Of a stretch of 64,000 nucleotides of DNA, positions 16,124 through 24,058 are shown one piece after another. Below the pieces are notes generated by a model. It was not told the origin of the DNA, searched no databases, and was given only the letters and a program-made list of their open reading frames with translations. Source of the DNA: Adlercreutzia muris (GTDB taxonomy: Bacteria > Actinomycetota > Coriobacteriia > Coriobacteriales > Eggerthellaceae). The stretch covers positions 1 through 64,000 of the forward strand of contig NZ_WAJS01000015.1 of the NCBI RefSeq assembly GCF_008831045.1. Reading direction: 5' to 3'. Position 1 is the stretch's first letter; every line of letters begins with the position of its first letter. Position numbers and translations under genes: made by a program.

Positions 16124-16609
16124 ATGAGCAACGTACCCCCATCGAAACGCGAACTTTCAAGCGTCGAATACGTGTACAACGCAGCGCGGCTGTACAGTTT
16201 TACCCTGGACTGCGCTATGAAGTTGCCGAAGCGCTGGATGTTCCTGCTGACTGAGCGCACCGTGGATGCGGCGGCTCGGGTGCTCGAGCACGCCAAGGCC
16301 GCCAACAGCATCTACGTCACCTGCGCGGTAGATGCCGACCTGCGGCGGTTTCACCTGAACCAGGCCTACTGCTACGCTCAGGTGCTCGCCAGCTACGTAG
16401 ATGAGATGTTCGAGCGCTTTCCCTCTCGCGAGGACGGCGGCGGCGCGTGTATCTCGCAGGCGAGCTACTTGCGCTGGGTGGAGTCCATCGATCGGGAGTT
16501 CAAGCTCGTGAAGGGCGTGATGGCCTCCGATAAAAAGCGCTTCGGAGGCTACTACGCCAAGGAGAGTGCGGCGGCCGTGTCGGCCCAGCTGGGGCTCTTC
16601 GATACCTGA
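16124..16609 (+). CDS. avd: DGR accessory variability determinant (Avd-like)
   Basis: 161 residues, mostly helical, with many basic and aromatic residues (SVEYVYNAARLYSFTLDCAM, KLPKRWMFLLTERTVDAA, RRFHLNQAYCYAQVLASYVD). This fits the four-helix-bundle Avd family (related to the 23S rRNA intervening-sequence protein), which forms a pentamer, binds the template RNA and partners with the reverse transcriptase. Assignment rests on composition, size and position between VR and TR. The start is ATG 16124 after GAAAGGG; the frame is open a little further upstream. Confidence 0.8.
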   Translation: MSNVPPSKRELSSVEYVYNAARLYSFTLDCAMKLPKRWMFLLTERTVDAAARVLEHAKAANSIYVTCAVDADLRRFHLNQAYCYAQVLASYVDEMFERFPSREDGGGACISQASYLRWVESIDREFKLVKGVMASDKKRFGGYYAKESAAAVSAQLGLFDT

Positions 16610-16656
16610 TTTTTGGGAAATGCCGGCCCAGGCCGGTTTTCCGGGGTGCATCCTGA

Positions 16657-16788
16657 TCGCCGAACAACTGGTGGGAGCGTTCTCCGAATCCGAACAACTC
16701 GGACAACTTCCAGAACGTGAACTCCGACGGCAACCCGAACAACAACGACAACGCCAGCAATTCCAATGGCGTGGTTCCCGGATTCTGT
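16657..16788 (+). ncRNA. DGR template repeat (TR)
   Basis: 132 bp of non-coding template. Read in the target frame it holds 15 AAC/AAT codons, the classic DGR design since adenine mutagenesis of AAY can give up to 15 amino acids and no stop. Its RNA is copied by the reverse transcriptase with errors at A and the cDNA replaces the VR. It lies between avd and the reverse transcriptase gene in the canonical order. Confidence 0.95.
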
Positions 16789-17056
16789 TCATGGACGGCT
16801 CAGTAACCGCCTTGCGGCGAACACGGATGAACGGACAGAAGGAGGAGGCATCCCTTCCGCTGCGGCGGATAAACCATGGGTCCCGACGGCGGTGGGCGAA
16901 CGCTGCTTGCATGGGGGCGCGGCCGTGCCCGAGCGCCCTTTCATGCCCAGCTGCCAGGGGCGGCCTGATACGGCAGGGCCTTCGGTGCCAGGGCTGCCTG
17001 CGGGGCCCTATGAGAACGCTGCCGCCTTCGGGCGGCCAGTCAGATCGAGAGGAGGC
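16789..17056. other. Spacer between TR and reverse transcriptase gene
   Basis: About 270 bases with no gene. In characterised DGRs this region is transcribed with the TR and is needed for cDNA priming, so a structured RNA is expected. Several short GC inverted repeats are present, but none stands out. Confidence 0.4.
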
Positions 17057-18205
17057 ATGGCTTTGAGAAGCGAGGAGCGCCGCGAGCGCCGTTACCGGCG
17101 GCGCCGGATGTCGCGCGAAGCGCGGAGGCGCGATGCCATTTTGGCGGCGGGCGGCTTGGACGCCGCCTTGTCGCTGCGCTCGCTGGTGGATGCCTCGCAT
17201 CATTGTCAGCGAGGGGTTGCCTGGAAGCGCAATGTGCAGGGATTCTGCCTGAACCGCGTGCTGCAGTGCGCCCGCCTGCACCAGATGTGGCTTTCCGGCG
17301 CCTATGCGCCCGGCGAGGCCAAGCGCTTCACGGTGAGCGAGCGAGGCAAAACGCGCTCGATCAGCGCAGTGCCCTTCCGCGACCGCGTGGTGCAGCGAGC
17401 GCTGTGCGATACGGTGCTGGTGCCGCTTGTGCGCCGGACGCTCATCTACGACAACGGCGCGAGCCTGAAGGGGAAGGGGACGTCGTTCTCGCTCGATAGG
17501 CTGGAACGGCACCTGCGGGAGCATTACCGTCGCCATGGCGCGGTCGGGGGTATTTTGCTGTTCGACTTCTCGAAGTTCTTCGAGTCCATAGACGTGAACA
17601 AGCTGGTGGCGATGATGGACGGCGCGTTGGGCTATCCGCCGCTGGTGCGGTTCGTGGAGCTGTTTCTGCGCAGCGAGGAACGCGGCTTGGGCCTGGGCAA
17701 CCAAACCTCCCAGACCGGGGCTATTTTCTACCCCAGCGGCATAGACCATTGGGTGAAGGAGACGTGGCGCGTGCGCGGTTACGGCCGATACATGGACGAC
17801 GGTTACGCTCTGTTCGCCGACTGGGATGAGATGAAGCGGTTCGCCATTGCGTTCCAGAAGCAATGCGCGGCGCTGGGTATTGCGGTGAACCCGCGCAAGT
17901 TCCGTATGGTGCCCGCGACAGCGCCATTCGTGTTTCTGAAGACGCGGTTCCAGCTGGACGAGCGGGGACGGGTGCACCGCCGAGTGTGCGCCGAGGGCCT
18001 CAAACGCGAAAAAAGACGACTGCGGAAGTTTCGGAGCATGATAGGCGAGGGACGCATCAGCTATGGGGATGCAGCGCGATCCTATGCCTCTTGGCGCGGC
18101 ACCCTGGCCCGAGGCGATGCGGCGGGTTTTCTGCAATGCAAGATGGACCGTTACTTCTATGCGGTATTCGGTGTCCCCTGGCGGGAATGCCTGGCATGTC
18201 AGTGA
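17057..18205 (+). CDS. DGR reverse transcriptase
   Basis: 382 residues. After a basic N-terminus come the RT blocks: RFTVSERGKTRSISAVPFRD, FDFSKFFESID with the first catalytic Asp at about 170, GNQTSQTGAIFY (214-225), and the catalytic YMDD at 245-248. The GNxTSQ form replaces the QG motif of other reverse transcriptases and is typical of DGR enzymes. There is no maturase, endonuclease or retron msr-type feature. The start is ATG 17057 after GAGAGGAGG; the frame is open upstream through part of the template region, but nothing supports an earlier start. It copies the TR at 16657 with adenine-specific errors. Confidence 0.92.
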   Translation: MALRSEERRERRYRRRRMSREARRRDAILAAGGLDAALSLRSLVDASHHCQRGVAWKRNVQGFCLNRVLQCARLHQMWLSGAYAPGEAKRFTVSERGKTRSISAVPFRDRVVQRALCDTVLVPLVRRTLIYDNGASLKGKGTSFSLDRLERHLREHYRRHGAVGGILLFDFSKFFESIDVNKLVAMMDGALGYPPLVRFVELFLRSEERGLGLGNQTSQTGAIFYPSGIDHWVKETWRVRGYGRYMDDGYALFADWDEMKRFAIAFQKQCAALGIAVNPRKFRMVPATAPFVFLKTRFQLDERGRVHRRVCAEGLKREKRRLRKFRSMIGEGRISYGDAARSYASWRGTLARGDAAGFLQCKMDRYFYAVFGVPWRECLACQ

Positions 18206-18240
18206 GATAGATGCAAGGATCGAGTAAGGAAAGGATGACC

Positions 18241-18858
18241 ATGGGATTTCTGGACAACGTGACCTCGGCGGTGAACCGGGGGACGGCGGCCGCGGGACGC
18301 GGCGCTGACAAGATCAAGCTGAACGCTCGCATCGGCGAGCTGAACCGCCAGCGACAGAACCTGGCGGCTCAGCTGGGGGCGAGCCTGTACGAGGCCACGC
18401 GGGGCGACGCGGCACTCACGGCCGGTCGCGAGGCGCTCTACGACGGCATCGCCCGCATCGACGCCGAGCGCGAGGAGTGCCAGCGGCAGATTGCGGCCAT
18501 CGACGAGCAGGCCGCGGCTGCGGCGACCGCCGCCACGGGCTTTGCCTGTGCGGTGTGCGGGGCGCACATGACCGGCGCCGACCTGTTCTGCGCCGGCTGC
18601 GGCACCCCGGCCGAGAAAGCCCGGGCCCAGGCGCCCGCCGCGCCGACTCCCGCGCACGCGGCCGGACCTGCGTGCGCGAGCTGCGGGGCGCCGCTCGGCG
18701 CGGGTGATATGTTCTGCATGAGCTGCGGGGCCAAGGTGGCAGCGCTCGCGGTTAGCGCCGGCGCCGGAGTGGGCGCGTCCGAGCTGGTGGAGGCAGCCGG
18801 CGACGGCAACGTGACCGTGACGCCCGGCGGCGAGAGCGCCCCGAAGGGAGGCGAGTAG
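18241..18858 (+). CDS. Double zinc-ribbon protein with N-terminal coiled coil
   Basis: 205 residues. A helical region (about 20-100, with GELNRQRQNLAAQLGASLYE and IDAEREECQRQIAAI) probably forms a coiled coil. Two zinc ribbons follow, CAVCGAHMTGADLFCAGCG and CASCGAPLGAGDMFCMSCG, separated by an Ala/Pro linker. There is no membrane segment. The ribbons are of the same type as those of the four membrane neighbours, so this may be their cytoplasmic partner. The start is taken at ATG 18241 after AAGGAAAGG; ATG 18235 and 18211 are alternatives. It ends 2 bases before the next gene. Confidence 0.7.
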   Translation: MGFLDNVTSAVNRGTAAAGRGADKIKLNARIGELNRQRQNLAAQLGASLYEATRGDAALTAGREALYDGIARIDAEREECQRQIAAIDEQAAAAATAATGFACAVCGAHMTGADLFCAGCGTPAEKARAQAPAAPTPAHAAGPACASCGAPLGAGDMFCMSCGAKVAALAVSAGAGVGASELVEAAGDGNVTVTPGGESAPKGGE

Positions 18859-18860
18859 CC

Positions 18861-19637
18861 ATGTTCTGTCCCCAGTGCGGCAACCAGCTGCCCGACGGCA
18901 GCGCCTTCTGCGGCAAATGCGGCGCCCAGCTCGGTGCGGCGCCGGCTTCTGCCCCCGTTGCGGGCGCGAGGGGGCCGGTTGCGGCGGCGCCCAAAGCCCC
19001 GTCGGCTGCTGGCACGTTCCCTCCTTTGCGCATCGCCGCCGTTGTGGCGGCCGCCGTCGCTCTGGTATTCGCCCTTATGCCGTGGTTCACCACGAGTTCC
19101 GCGGCGGTGACGGCGAGCGGCTACGCCTCGGGCGGCGCCGACCTTCTCGCAGGGCTTACCGGCGCCGATGTGTCGCTGCCCGAGTTCGAGGAGAGTTACT
19201 CGGTGTTCCAGTTCGGCGAGCTGGCGGCCACGGCGACGACCTATCTGGACGCCGAGGCACAGATAGCCGATGCGGTGGAGGCCGCCGATGCCGCGGCGTC
19301 GGGCCGCGCGCGGGCCATTAGCCTCGCCGAGCCCCAGGGGTCGCGTGAACCGGCCGAGGCGCTGCTCGGGGCGATGGTGCGCTGGGCTGCGTCCTGCCTC
19401 GTGGTCGTCGCCGGTGCCGTGTGCGCTCTGGCAACCCGCGGCCGCAACGGCCTGGTGCTGGGCATCGGCGCCGGGCTTCTGGCGGCTGAGGCCTTTGCCT
19501 GGGCCTTCATTTCCTACGGTGTTTTGGAATCGGCGGGCCTGGCCGCCTCGGGCGGCGCAACGAACGCCATCGTGTGCGGCGTGGCCTCCCTTGCCGCTAT
19601 CGTGTGTGTGCTCATTTCCCGCCAGGCGAAGGCATAA
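18861..19637 (+). CDS. Zinc-ribbon protein with four membrane segments
   Basis: 258 residues. Zinc ribbon MFCPQCGNQLPDGSAFCGKC at the N-terminus, an Ala/Pro linker, then hydrophobic helices at about 53-75, 170-190, 195-215 and 225-252. Between the first and second lies an outer loop of about 90 residues (TTSSAAVTASGYASGGADLL onward). I recognise no enzymatic motif. It is tightly packed with its neighbours (2 and 10 bases), so the zinc-ribbon genes probably form one operon. Confidence 0.65.
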   Translation: MFCPQCGNQLPDGSAFCGKCGAQLGAAPASAPVAGARGPVAAAPKAPSAAGTFPPLRIAAVVAAAVALVFALMPWFTTSSAAVTASGYASGGADLLAGLTGADVSLPEFEESYSVFQFGELAATATTYLDAEAQIADAVEAADAAASGRARAISLAEPQGSREPAEALLGAMVRWAASCLVVVAGAVCALATRGRNGLVLGIGAGLLAAEAFAWAFISYGVLESAGLAASGGATNAIVCGVASLAAIVCVLISRQAKA

Positions 19638-19647
19638 GGAGGTGTCC

Positions 19648-21993
19648 GTGTTCTGTGCCAAATGCGGCAACGAGATGCCGGATGGCTCCAAGTTCTGCAC
19701 GAAGTGCGGTGCTGCCTTCGGGGGCGCCGTGACCCCGAAGACTCCGACGGGTGCTGCGGCGCTTAGTTCCGGCGCGCGGCTGTCTCCCCGCAAGGTGAAG
19801 ATGGTCGCAGCCATCGCTGCGGCGACGGTCGCGGTTGTGGGCGCGTCCTTCGCTATCTGGACGGTCTTCTTTGCTCCTTACGACATCGACGAGAGCCGCT
19901 TTCCCGATCCGGTCCTGAGGCAGGCGATCCTGGACCAGGTCGATCCCGATGGCGACGGCAAGGTGGCCCGCGACGAGGCGGCGGCCGTCGAGTCGTTCTC
20001 CGTGGACGGCGCCTCGAGCGTGGCAGGGCTGGGCATCTTCCCCAACCTGAAGGCCCTGGCGCTGTCGGGCGAGGCCCTGCGCTCGGTCGACGTCGCCGAT
20101 TGCACGGCCCTGGAGTCGCTCTCAGCCGAGGGGTGCGTACAGCTGGCCGAGGTGATCTTGGGCGAAAAGCCCGCTCTGCGCGTCTTCTCAGCGCCAAATG
20201 CCGAGATTGCGAGCATCGATCTTTCCCGAGCGCCCGCTCTGGAGACCTTGGACCTGGAGGGAAGTCCCCTGACCGAGCTCGCCTTGGGTGCATGCACCGG
20301 CCTGGCGTCGCTCAACGTGCGGGGAACCGCCCTGACGGCGCTCGATTTGTCAGGTAACGGCGTCCTGTCCGAGCTGCTCGTCGACGATGCCGTGCGGTTG
20401 GATAACCTGGACGCAACGCCCCTGCACGAGCATTGGGCTGTCAGCTCGTTTACGCGAGCGGTTCCCGACCTGGGCGATATCGAGGGCTATGAAGTGCGCG
20501 CCGAGGGCGAGTTCGATGATGCCGGCAGGCTCATCGCCCTTTCCACGTACCAGTACGACCAGGAAGAGCGCTACGAGTACTCCTACGACGAGGCAGGGCG
20601 CCTTGTGGCCATGGAAGACAGCGGGACCAACGGCTCGCCGGCCGTCCACTGGGACGTCTCCTACGACGAGGCGGGGCGCCTGTCCCAGGCATCGTCCGAT
20701 ATGGGCGACAGGTACACGGTGGGCTACGGCGCCAACGGGCTGCCCGAGACGTGCCGGGCGGTGGTAGGCCAGGGAGGCGCGAGCACGCTCGTCTTCTCGT
20801 ACGACACTGACGGCCGCCTTGCCTCGTGGAGCCACCGCTACGAGGGCGGCAATGATTCCGTGCTGGTCGTCGCTTACGGGGATGATGGGCGTATATCGTC
20901 GGTATCGAGCCCTGACGCCGGCTCCTTTGAAGCGAAGGCCTATGGCGTGGAGCGCAATGGCGACGGCGAGCCGGTTCGGGTGTCGTACCGCTGGGGGCAC
21001 TACGGCTCCTATGCGCAGACGATGTCCTATGCCGACTCCGGTGCGCTGTCCGATGCGGTCCGCGATGTCGAGGCGAACACGGGCGTCATGCGCTGGAGCT
21101 TTCCGACCGTCTCCTCCACGTCGTTCGAGTACGACGACCGAGGCCGCTTGGTGAAGTGGCAGCCGCAATACGGGGACACGGCAAGCGACGGGGCTGCGAA
21201 GTCGGGGGAGTGCACGTTGTCCTACAAGCGGTTCGTCACCCTGGAGGAGGACTACGACGCGCCGCGTTTCGCGCAGATCGACAATATCCTGTCCGCCTGC
21301 CTCGATCCGTACTTCTGGAACCCCTTCCGCGCGTTCGCGGAGGATCGGGCCGACTCCCAGCTGATTTACGGCGGCGTCCCGGCTGCCTTCGAGGTTGCGG
21401 ATGGGGGCGCGACGGCTGCAGCTGGCGAAACGTCGGCGAAGGGCCAGAGCGGCGCTTCTCCCGAGGCCGAGCGCGGCTCTTCCGAGGGCGGGCAGGCTGA
21501 TGAGGCGGAGACCCAGCCCGAGGCTGCGGTTCCCGAGGAGGCCGTCGAGCCCGTGGCCTTCAAGGGCATCACATCGGCCGAGGCGAGCAGCGCGCTGCCT
21601 GTGGACGAGGTAAACACGAGCGGCTACGATGCGTCGAATGTTCTCGACGGCGACTTGAAGAGCGCTTGGGTCGAGGGCGTTTCCGGGTCGGGTCTGAACG
21701 AGTGGATTTCCCTCTCGGGTGGCGGTGAGCAGGGGTTCAGCGGCTTCACCATTTGGAGCGGGTATCAGAAGTCCGACCGCCACTACGAGATGAACGCGCG
21801 CCCGTCGCGTGTCGGCGTGTACGTCGATGGGGAGCTTGTGGGTCGCTTCGACCTTGAGGACGCCGGGCTGACCTCCCAGCGTATCGACTTCGGCAGCACC
21901 TATCCCGGCAGCGAACTGCGGATAGCGGTGGAGAGCGCGTATCCCGGCTCGAAGTACGAGGACTGCGCCATTTCCGAGATCGAAGTGTTCTAA
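19648..21993 (+). CDS. Zinc-ribbon membrane protein with LRR, YD-like repeats and C-terminal carbohydrate-binding-type domain
   Basis: 781 residues from GTG 19648 (AAGGAGG ribosome site). Order: zinc ribbon (CAKCGNEMPDGSKFCTKCG), membrane helix (about 52-72), a leucine-rich-repeat-like region (about 120-250: FPNLKALALSGEALRSVDV, ALETLDLEGSPLTELALG), YD/RHS-like repeats (YSYDEAGRLVAMED, VSYDEAGRLSQASS, FSYDTDGRLASWSH), an acidic Ser/Glu linker (about 585-640) and a final beta-rich domain with SNVLDGDLKSAWVEG and FSGFTIWSGY. The last resembles discoidin/NADase-type glycan-binding domains. The likely role is surface binding, with the outer part exposed. The first 75 bases are nearly identical to the next gene's. 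Confidence 0.7.
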   Translation: MFCAKCGNEMPDGSKFCTKCGAAFGGAVTPKTPTGAAALSSGARLSPRKVKMVAAIAAATVAVVGASFAIWTVFFAPYDIDESRFPDPVLRQAILDQVDPDGDGKVARDEAAAVESFSVDGASSVAGLGIFPNLKALALSGEALRSVDVADCTALESLSAEGCVQLAEVILGEKPALRVFSAPNAEIASIDLSRAPALETLDLEGSPLTELALGACTGLASLNVRGTALTALDLSGNGVLSELLVDDAVRLDNLDATPLHEHWAVSSFTRAVPDLGDIEGYEVRAEGEFDDAGRLIALSTYQYDQEERYEYSYDEAGRLVAMEDSGTNGSPAVHWDVSYDEAGRLSQASSDMGDRYTVGYGANGLPETCRAVVGQGGASTLVFSYDTDGRLASWSHRYEGGNDSVLVVAYGDDGRISSVSSPDAGSFEAKAYGVERNGDGEPVRVSYRWGHYGSYAQTMSYADSGALSDAVRDVEANTGVMRWSFPTVSSTSFEYDDRGRLVKWQPQYGDTASDGAAKSGECTLSYKRFVTLEEDYDAPRFAQIDNILSACLDPYFWNPFRAFAEDRADSQLIYGGVPAAFEVADGGATAAAGETSAKGQSGASPEAERGSSEGGQADEAETQPEAAVPEEAVEPVAFKGITSAEASSALPVDEVNTSGYDASNVLDGDLKSAWVEGVSGSGLNEWISLSGGGEQGFSGFTIWSGYQKSDRHYEMNARPSRVGVYVDGELVGRFDLEDAGLTSQRIDFGSTYPGSELRIAVESAYPGSKYEDCAISEIEVF

Positions 21994-22004
21994 GGAGATA
22001 CTAC

Positions 22005-23624
22005 ATGTTCTGTACCAAATGCGGCAATGAGATGCCGGATGGTTCCAAGTTCTGCACGAAGTGCGGTGCTGCCTTCGGGGGCGCCGCAACACCGGAGGCT
22101 CCGACGGCCGCCGGCAGCGCGTCTGGCCAGGGTGTTCCTGCTGCCGGCGCGCCCGAGGCTGCGGTGACGCCCAAGAAGAAGCGCGGGGCGCTCGTAGCGG
22201 GCATAGCCGCGTCGGCGGTGGTGGCGCTGGCGGCGGTGGGCATCGCCGTGGCGAACCCCTTCGCGGCACCGGAACCCGCGCCTGAGCCCGCGTCCGCGCC
22301 GGTCGAGGAGCCAGCCGCCGAGCCCGAGGCGGCCGATCCCGAGCCCAAGGGGGCTGTCGACGCCGAGCCCGCAGCCGCGTCGGAGCCGGCGGTGCCGGCG
22401 CTTCCCGCGGTGTGGTTCGGCGCCCATGCTAGCGACGGCTTCTCCCTGGTGAACGAGTACGGCAACGTCACGGTGCCGGCGGTTTCCGATGCCGTGCTTA
22501 AGACGCCCTTCGCGGGTGGCTTCTCGCTGGGCATCTGGGAGACGAGCGAGTACGACGCCGAGTGGGACGCCGTGCACGACGAGCAGACCCATTACGCGCT
22601 CTTCGACAGCACCGGCGCGGCGGCGGTGGACCTCGATCCCGTTCTGGCGGCAGCCGGCATCACGGGGCAGTCCAGCGTGTCGGGCGACGTGACCTCCTAT
22701 GCTGACGGTCGCCTCGTTCTGACGGTGATCGCCCAGGAGGCCGGCCAGAGCAACGTGTTCTTGGTGCTTAACGAGCAGGGCGGCCTTGCGTTCGAGCTGG
22801 GGAAGGCGGCGGAGGGCCCGCTTTCGGGGTGGCCCGCGGCCGACGCCTTCCACGACGGGGTGCTGCTGGCCCGCGCGGGCCACGGCGAGGAGTACCTTCT
22901 GGACGGGAGCGGCAACGTGCTCGCTTCGAGTCAGGAGGCAGGCGCCCCGATCGTCTCCCTCGGCTACGGGTACTACCGCAAGGACGCCCCGGACGACCAG
23001 AAGGTCTACGGCTACGACGGCCAGCCGCTGTTCGACGCTGCCAGCGTGAACGAGGGCGACATCATTGGCGGGGAGCTGGACTACGACCAGCCCGGCGGCA
23101 GTGGCATCGTGCAGGTGTCCGCCGAGCGCCAGAACCCCTATGGCGGCGCCAACAAGTCTCTGGCCGGCCTGTACTCGGTGGGCGCCGGCGCGTGGATCGT
23201 GCCGCTGGGCGAGGGGCTGGACGCCTTCAGCGATGCAAACGACGGCATGCTGTGGGTGCGCACGGCGGGCCCGATCGGTTCTGCGGCCAGCGGGGACGGC
23301 GCGGCCGCTGCGACGAGCGGGGACGGCGCCGCTGCGGCTGGCGGGGATGCCGCCGGCGCATCCGGCGGCGACGCGGCGCTCCGGTCGGCTATCGTGAGCG
23401 CTTCGGGAGAGGTGGTTTTCGACGCCTCCATGGCCGATGCCGCGCTGACCATCCCCGAGGACTTCCGCGCCTGCTACCTCCACGACGGGTGGTGGGGCAT
23501 CTGCAATGACACCACCTCGGCGCCCTATGCGCTGGTGTGCATCCAGGACGGGAAGTTCCTCGGCGCCATCGACGCGCCTGCGAATCTGGCCAACTATCCC
23601 AACTCGGGCATGTACAACGTGTAG
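22005..23624 (+). CDS. Zinc-ribbon single-pass membrane protein with large outer domain
   Basis: 539 residues. Zinc ribbon CTKCGNEMPDGSKFCTKCG, linker, membrane helix (about 64-85), a Pro/Glu/Ala-rich stalk (PEPAPEPASAPVEEPAAEPE) and an outer domain of about 400 residues of beta-type sequence with GYDGQPLF and related turns like WG or propeller repeats. An Ala/Gly/Ser low-complexity insert (about 425-450) carries imperfect repeats of SGDGAAAA type. The N-terminal coding block matches the upstream gene almost base for base while the rest is unrelated, showing exchange of the anchor module. Function not recognised. Confidence 0.65.
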   Translation: MFCTKCGNEMPDGSKFCTKCGAAFGGAATPEAPTAAGSASGQGVPAAGAPEAAVTPKKKRGALVAGIAASAVVALAAVGIAVANPFAAPEPAPEPASAPVEEPAAEPEAADPEPKGAVDAEPAAASEPAVPALPAVWFGAHASDGFSLVNEYGNVTVPAVSDAVLKTPFAGGFSLGIWETSEYDAEWDAVHDEQTHYALFDSTGAAAVDLDPVLAAAGITGQSSVSGDVTSYADGRLVLTVIAQEAGQSNVFLVLNEQGGLAFELGKAAEGPLSGWPAADAFHDGVLLARAGHGEEYLLDGSGNVLASSQEAGAPIVSLGYGYYRKDAPDDQKVYGYDGQPLFDAASVNEGDIIGGELDYDQPGGSGIVQVSAERQNPYGGANKSLAGLYSVGAGAWIVPLGEGLDAFSDANDGMLWVRTAGPIGSAASGDGAAAATSGDGAAAAGGDAAGASGGDAALRSAIVSASGEVVFDASMADAALTIPEDFRACYLHDGWWGICNDTTSAPYALVCIQDGKFLGAIDAPANLANYPNSGMYNV

Positions 23625-23643
23625 AGGTGCGATAGGCTGAATT

Positions 23644-23775
23644 CCGGCTTGCAATCAGCAAACATATGTTCTATGATAAGCCCCACCGATTTTGGAAAGT
23701 GGGGCTTATCTGTTGGCTGGCACGGCGCGCATCATACTGGGAATCGACCCGGGCCTGGCCCATACGGGCTGGGGC
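23644..23775. repeat. Direct repeat copy 1: ruvC promoter and 5' end (132 bp)
   Basis: Identical over all 132 bases to 24786-24917. It contains the -35 TTGCAA, a LexA-type box, the -10 TATGAT, a 12-bp-arm palindrome and the first 21 codons of ruvC. From TTG 23713 it yields a 38-codon truncated RuvC peptide that leaves the repeat at 23776 and stops at 23827-23829, overlapping the ribosome site of the following cassette gene. Confidence 0.95.
23649..23677 (+). promoter_or_regulatory. Duplicated SOS-type promoter upstream of the toxin-like cassette
   Basis: -35 TTGCAA (23649-23654), 17-base spacer, -10 TATGAT (23672-23677). The spacer holds CAAACATATGTTCT (23659-23672), a near match to the Gram-positive/actinobacterial LexA box CGAACATATGTTCG. 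It reads toward the DUF3791 gene at 23843. Confidence 0.75.
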
Positions 23776-23805
23776 TTGAGGGGCCGGCCGGCGCCTTGGT
23801 ACAAT
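23776..23805 (+). promoter_or_regulatory. Possible own promoter of the DUF3791/DUF3990 cassette
   Basis: TTGAGG at 23776-23781, 18-base spacer, TACAAT at 23800-23805. The -35 begins exactly at the first base beyond the 132-bp repeat, so the cassette may also carry its own promoter. Confidence 0.5.
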
Positions 23806-23842
23806 AAAGCGTGGTTGCTGGTAGGATGAAGGAGGTGTCTTC

Positions 23843-24058
23843 GTGTCGAAGCGAGAGGTTGAATTCGTAACGTACTGCATCGGCAATTTGTCCGAGCGAC
23901 TTGGGCGGAGCCAAACCGAGATTTACAACCTGCTGGCACGCAGCGGTATTCTCCAGGATTACATCGTTGCCTCTTACGATGTGCTGCACACCTTCGGCAA
24001 AGACTACCTCATGGAAGACCTCATCGGTTATATGCGTGAGAAGAAGCTGGTCGCATGA
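23843..24058 (+). CDS. Small DUF3791-like protein, probable cassette partner
   Basis: 71 residues from GTG 23843 with a strong AAGGAGG ribosome site. The pattern EFVTYCIGNLSERLGRSQTE followed by VLHTFGKDYLMEDLIGYM is that of DUF3791 proteins, small helical proteins found in TA-like cassettes next to DUF3990. By position it could be the antitoxin. Its stop overlaps the next start (ATGA at 24055), so expression is coupled. Confidence 0.65.
   Translation: MSKREVEFVTYCIGNLSERLGRSQTEIYNLLARSGILQDYIVASYDVLHTFGKDYLMEDLIGYMREKKLVA

Noticed and set aside
16157-18136. 659-codon minus-strand frame across avd, TR and reverse transcriptase
   Set aside because: Antisense shadow; it would also cross the non-coding TR.
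17057-18205. Retron or group II intron reverse transcriptase
   Set aside because: There is no msr/msd-like region, maturase or endonuclease domain; GNxTSQ, the Avd-like gene and the TR/VR pair identify a DGR.
20350-23654. Long minus-strand frames opposite the two large zinc-ribbon genes
   Set aside because: Low-complexity Arg/Gly/Ala translations opposite genes with clear domains.
23675-23710. Integron attC site
   Set aside because: The palindrome is part of the ruvC promoter copy and also present at the native ruvC; there is no integron integrase and no attC-type core sites.
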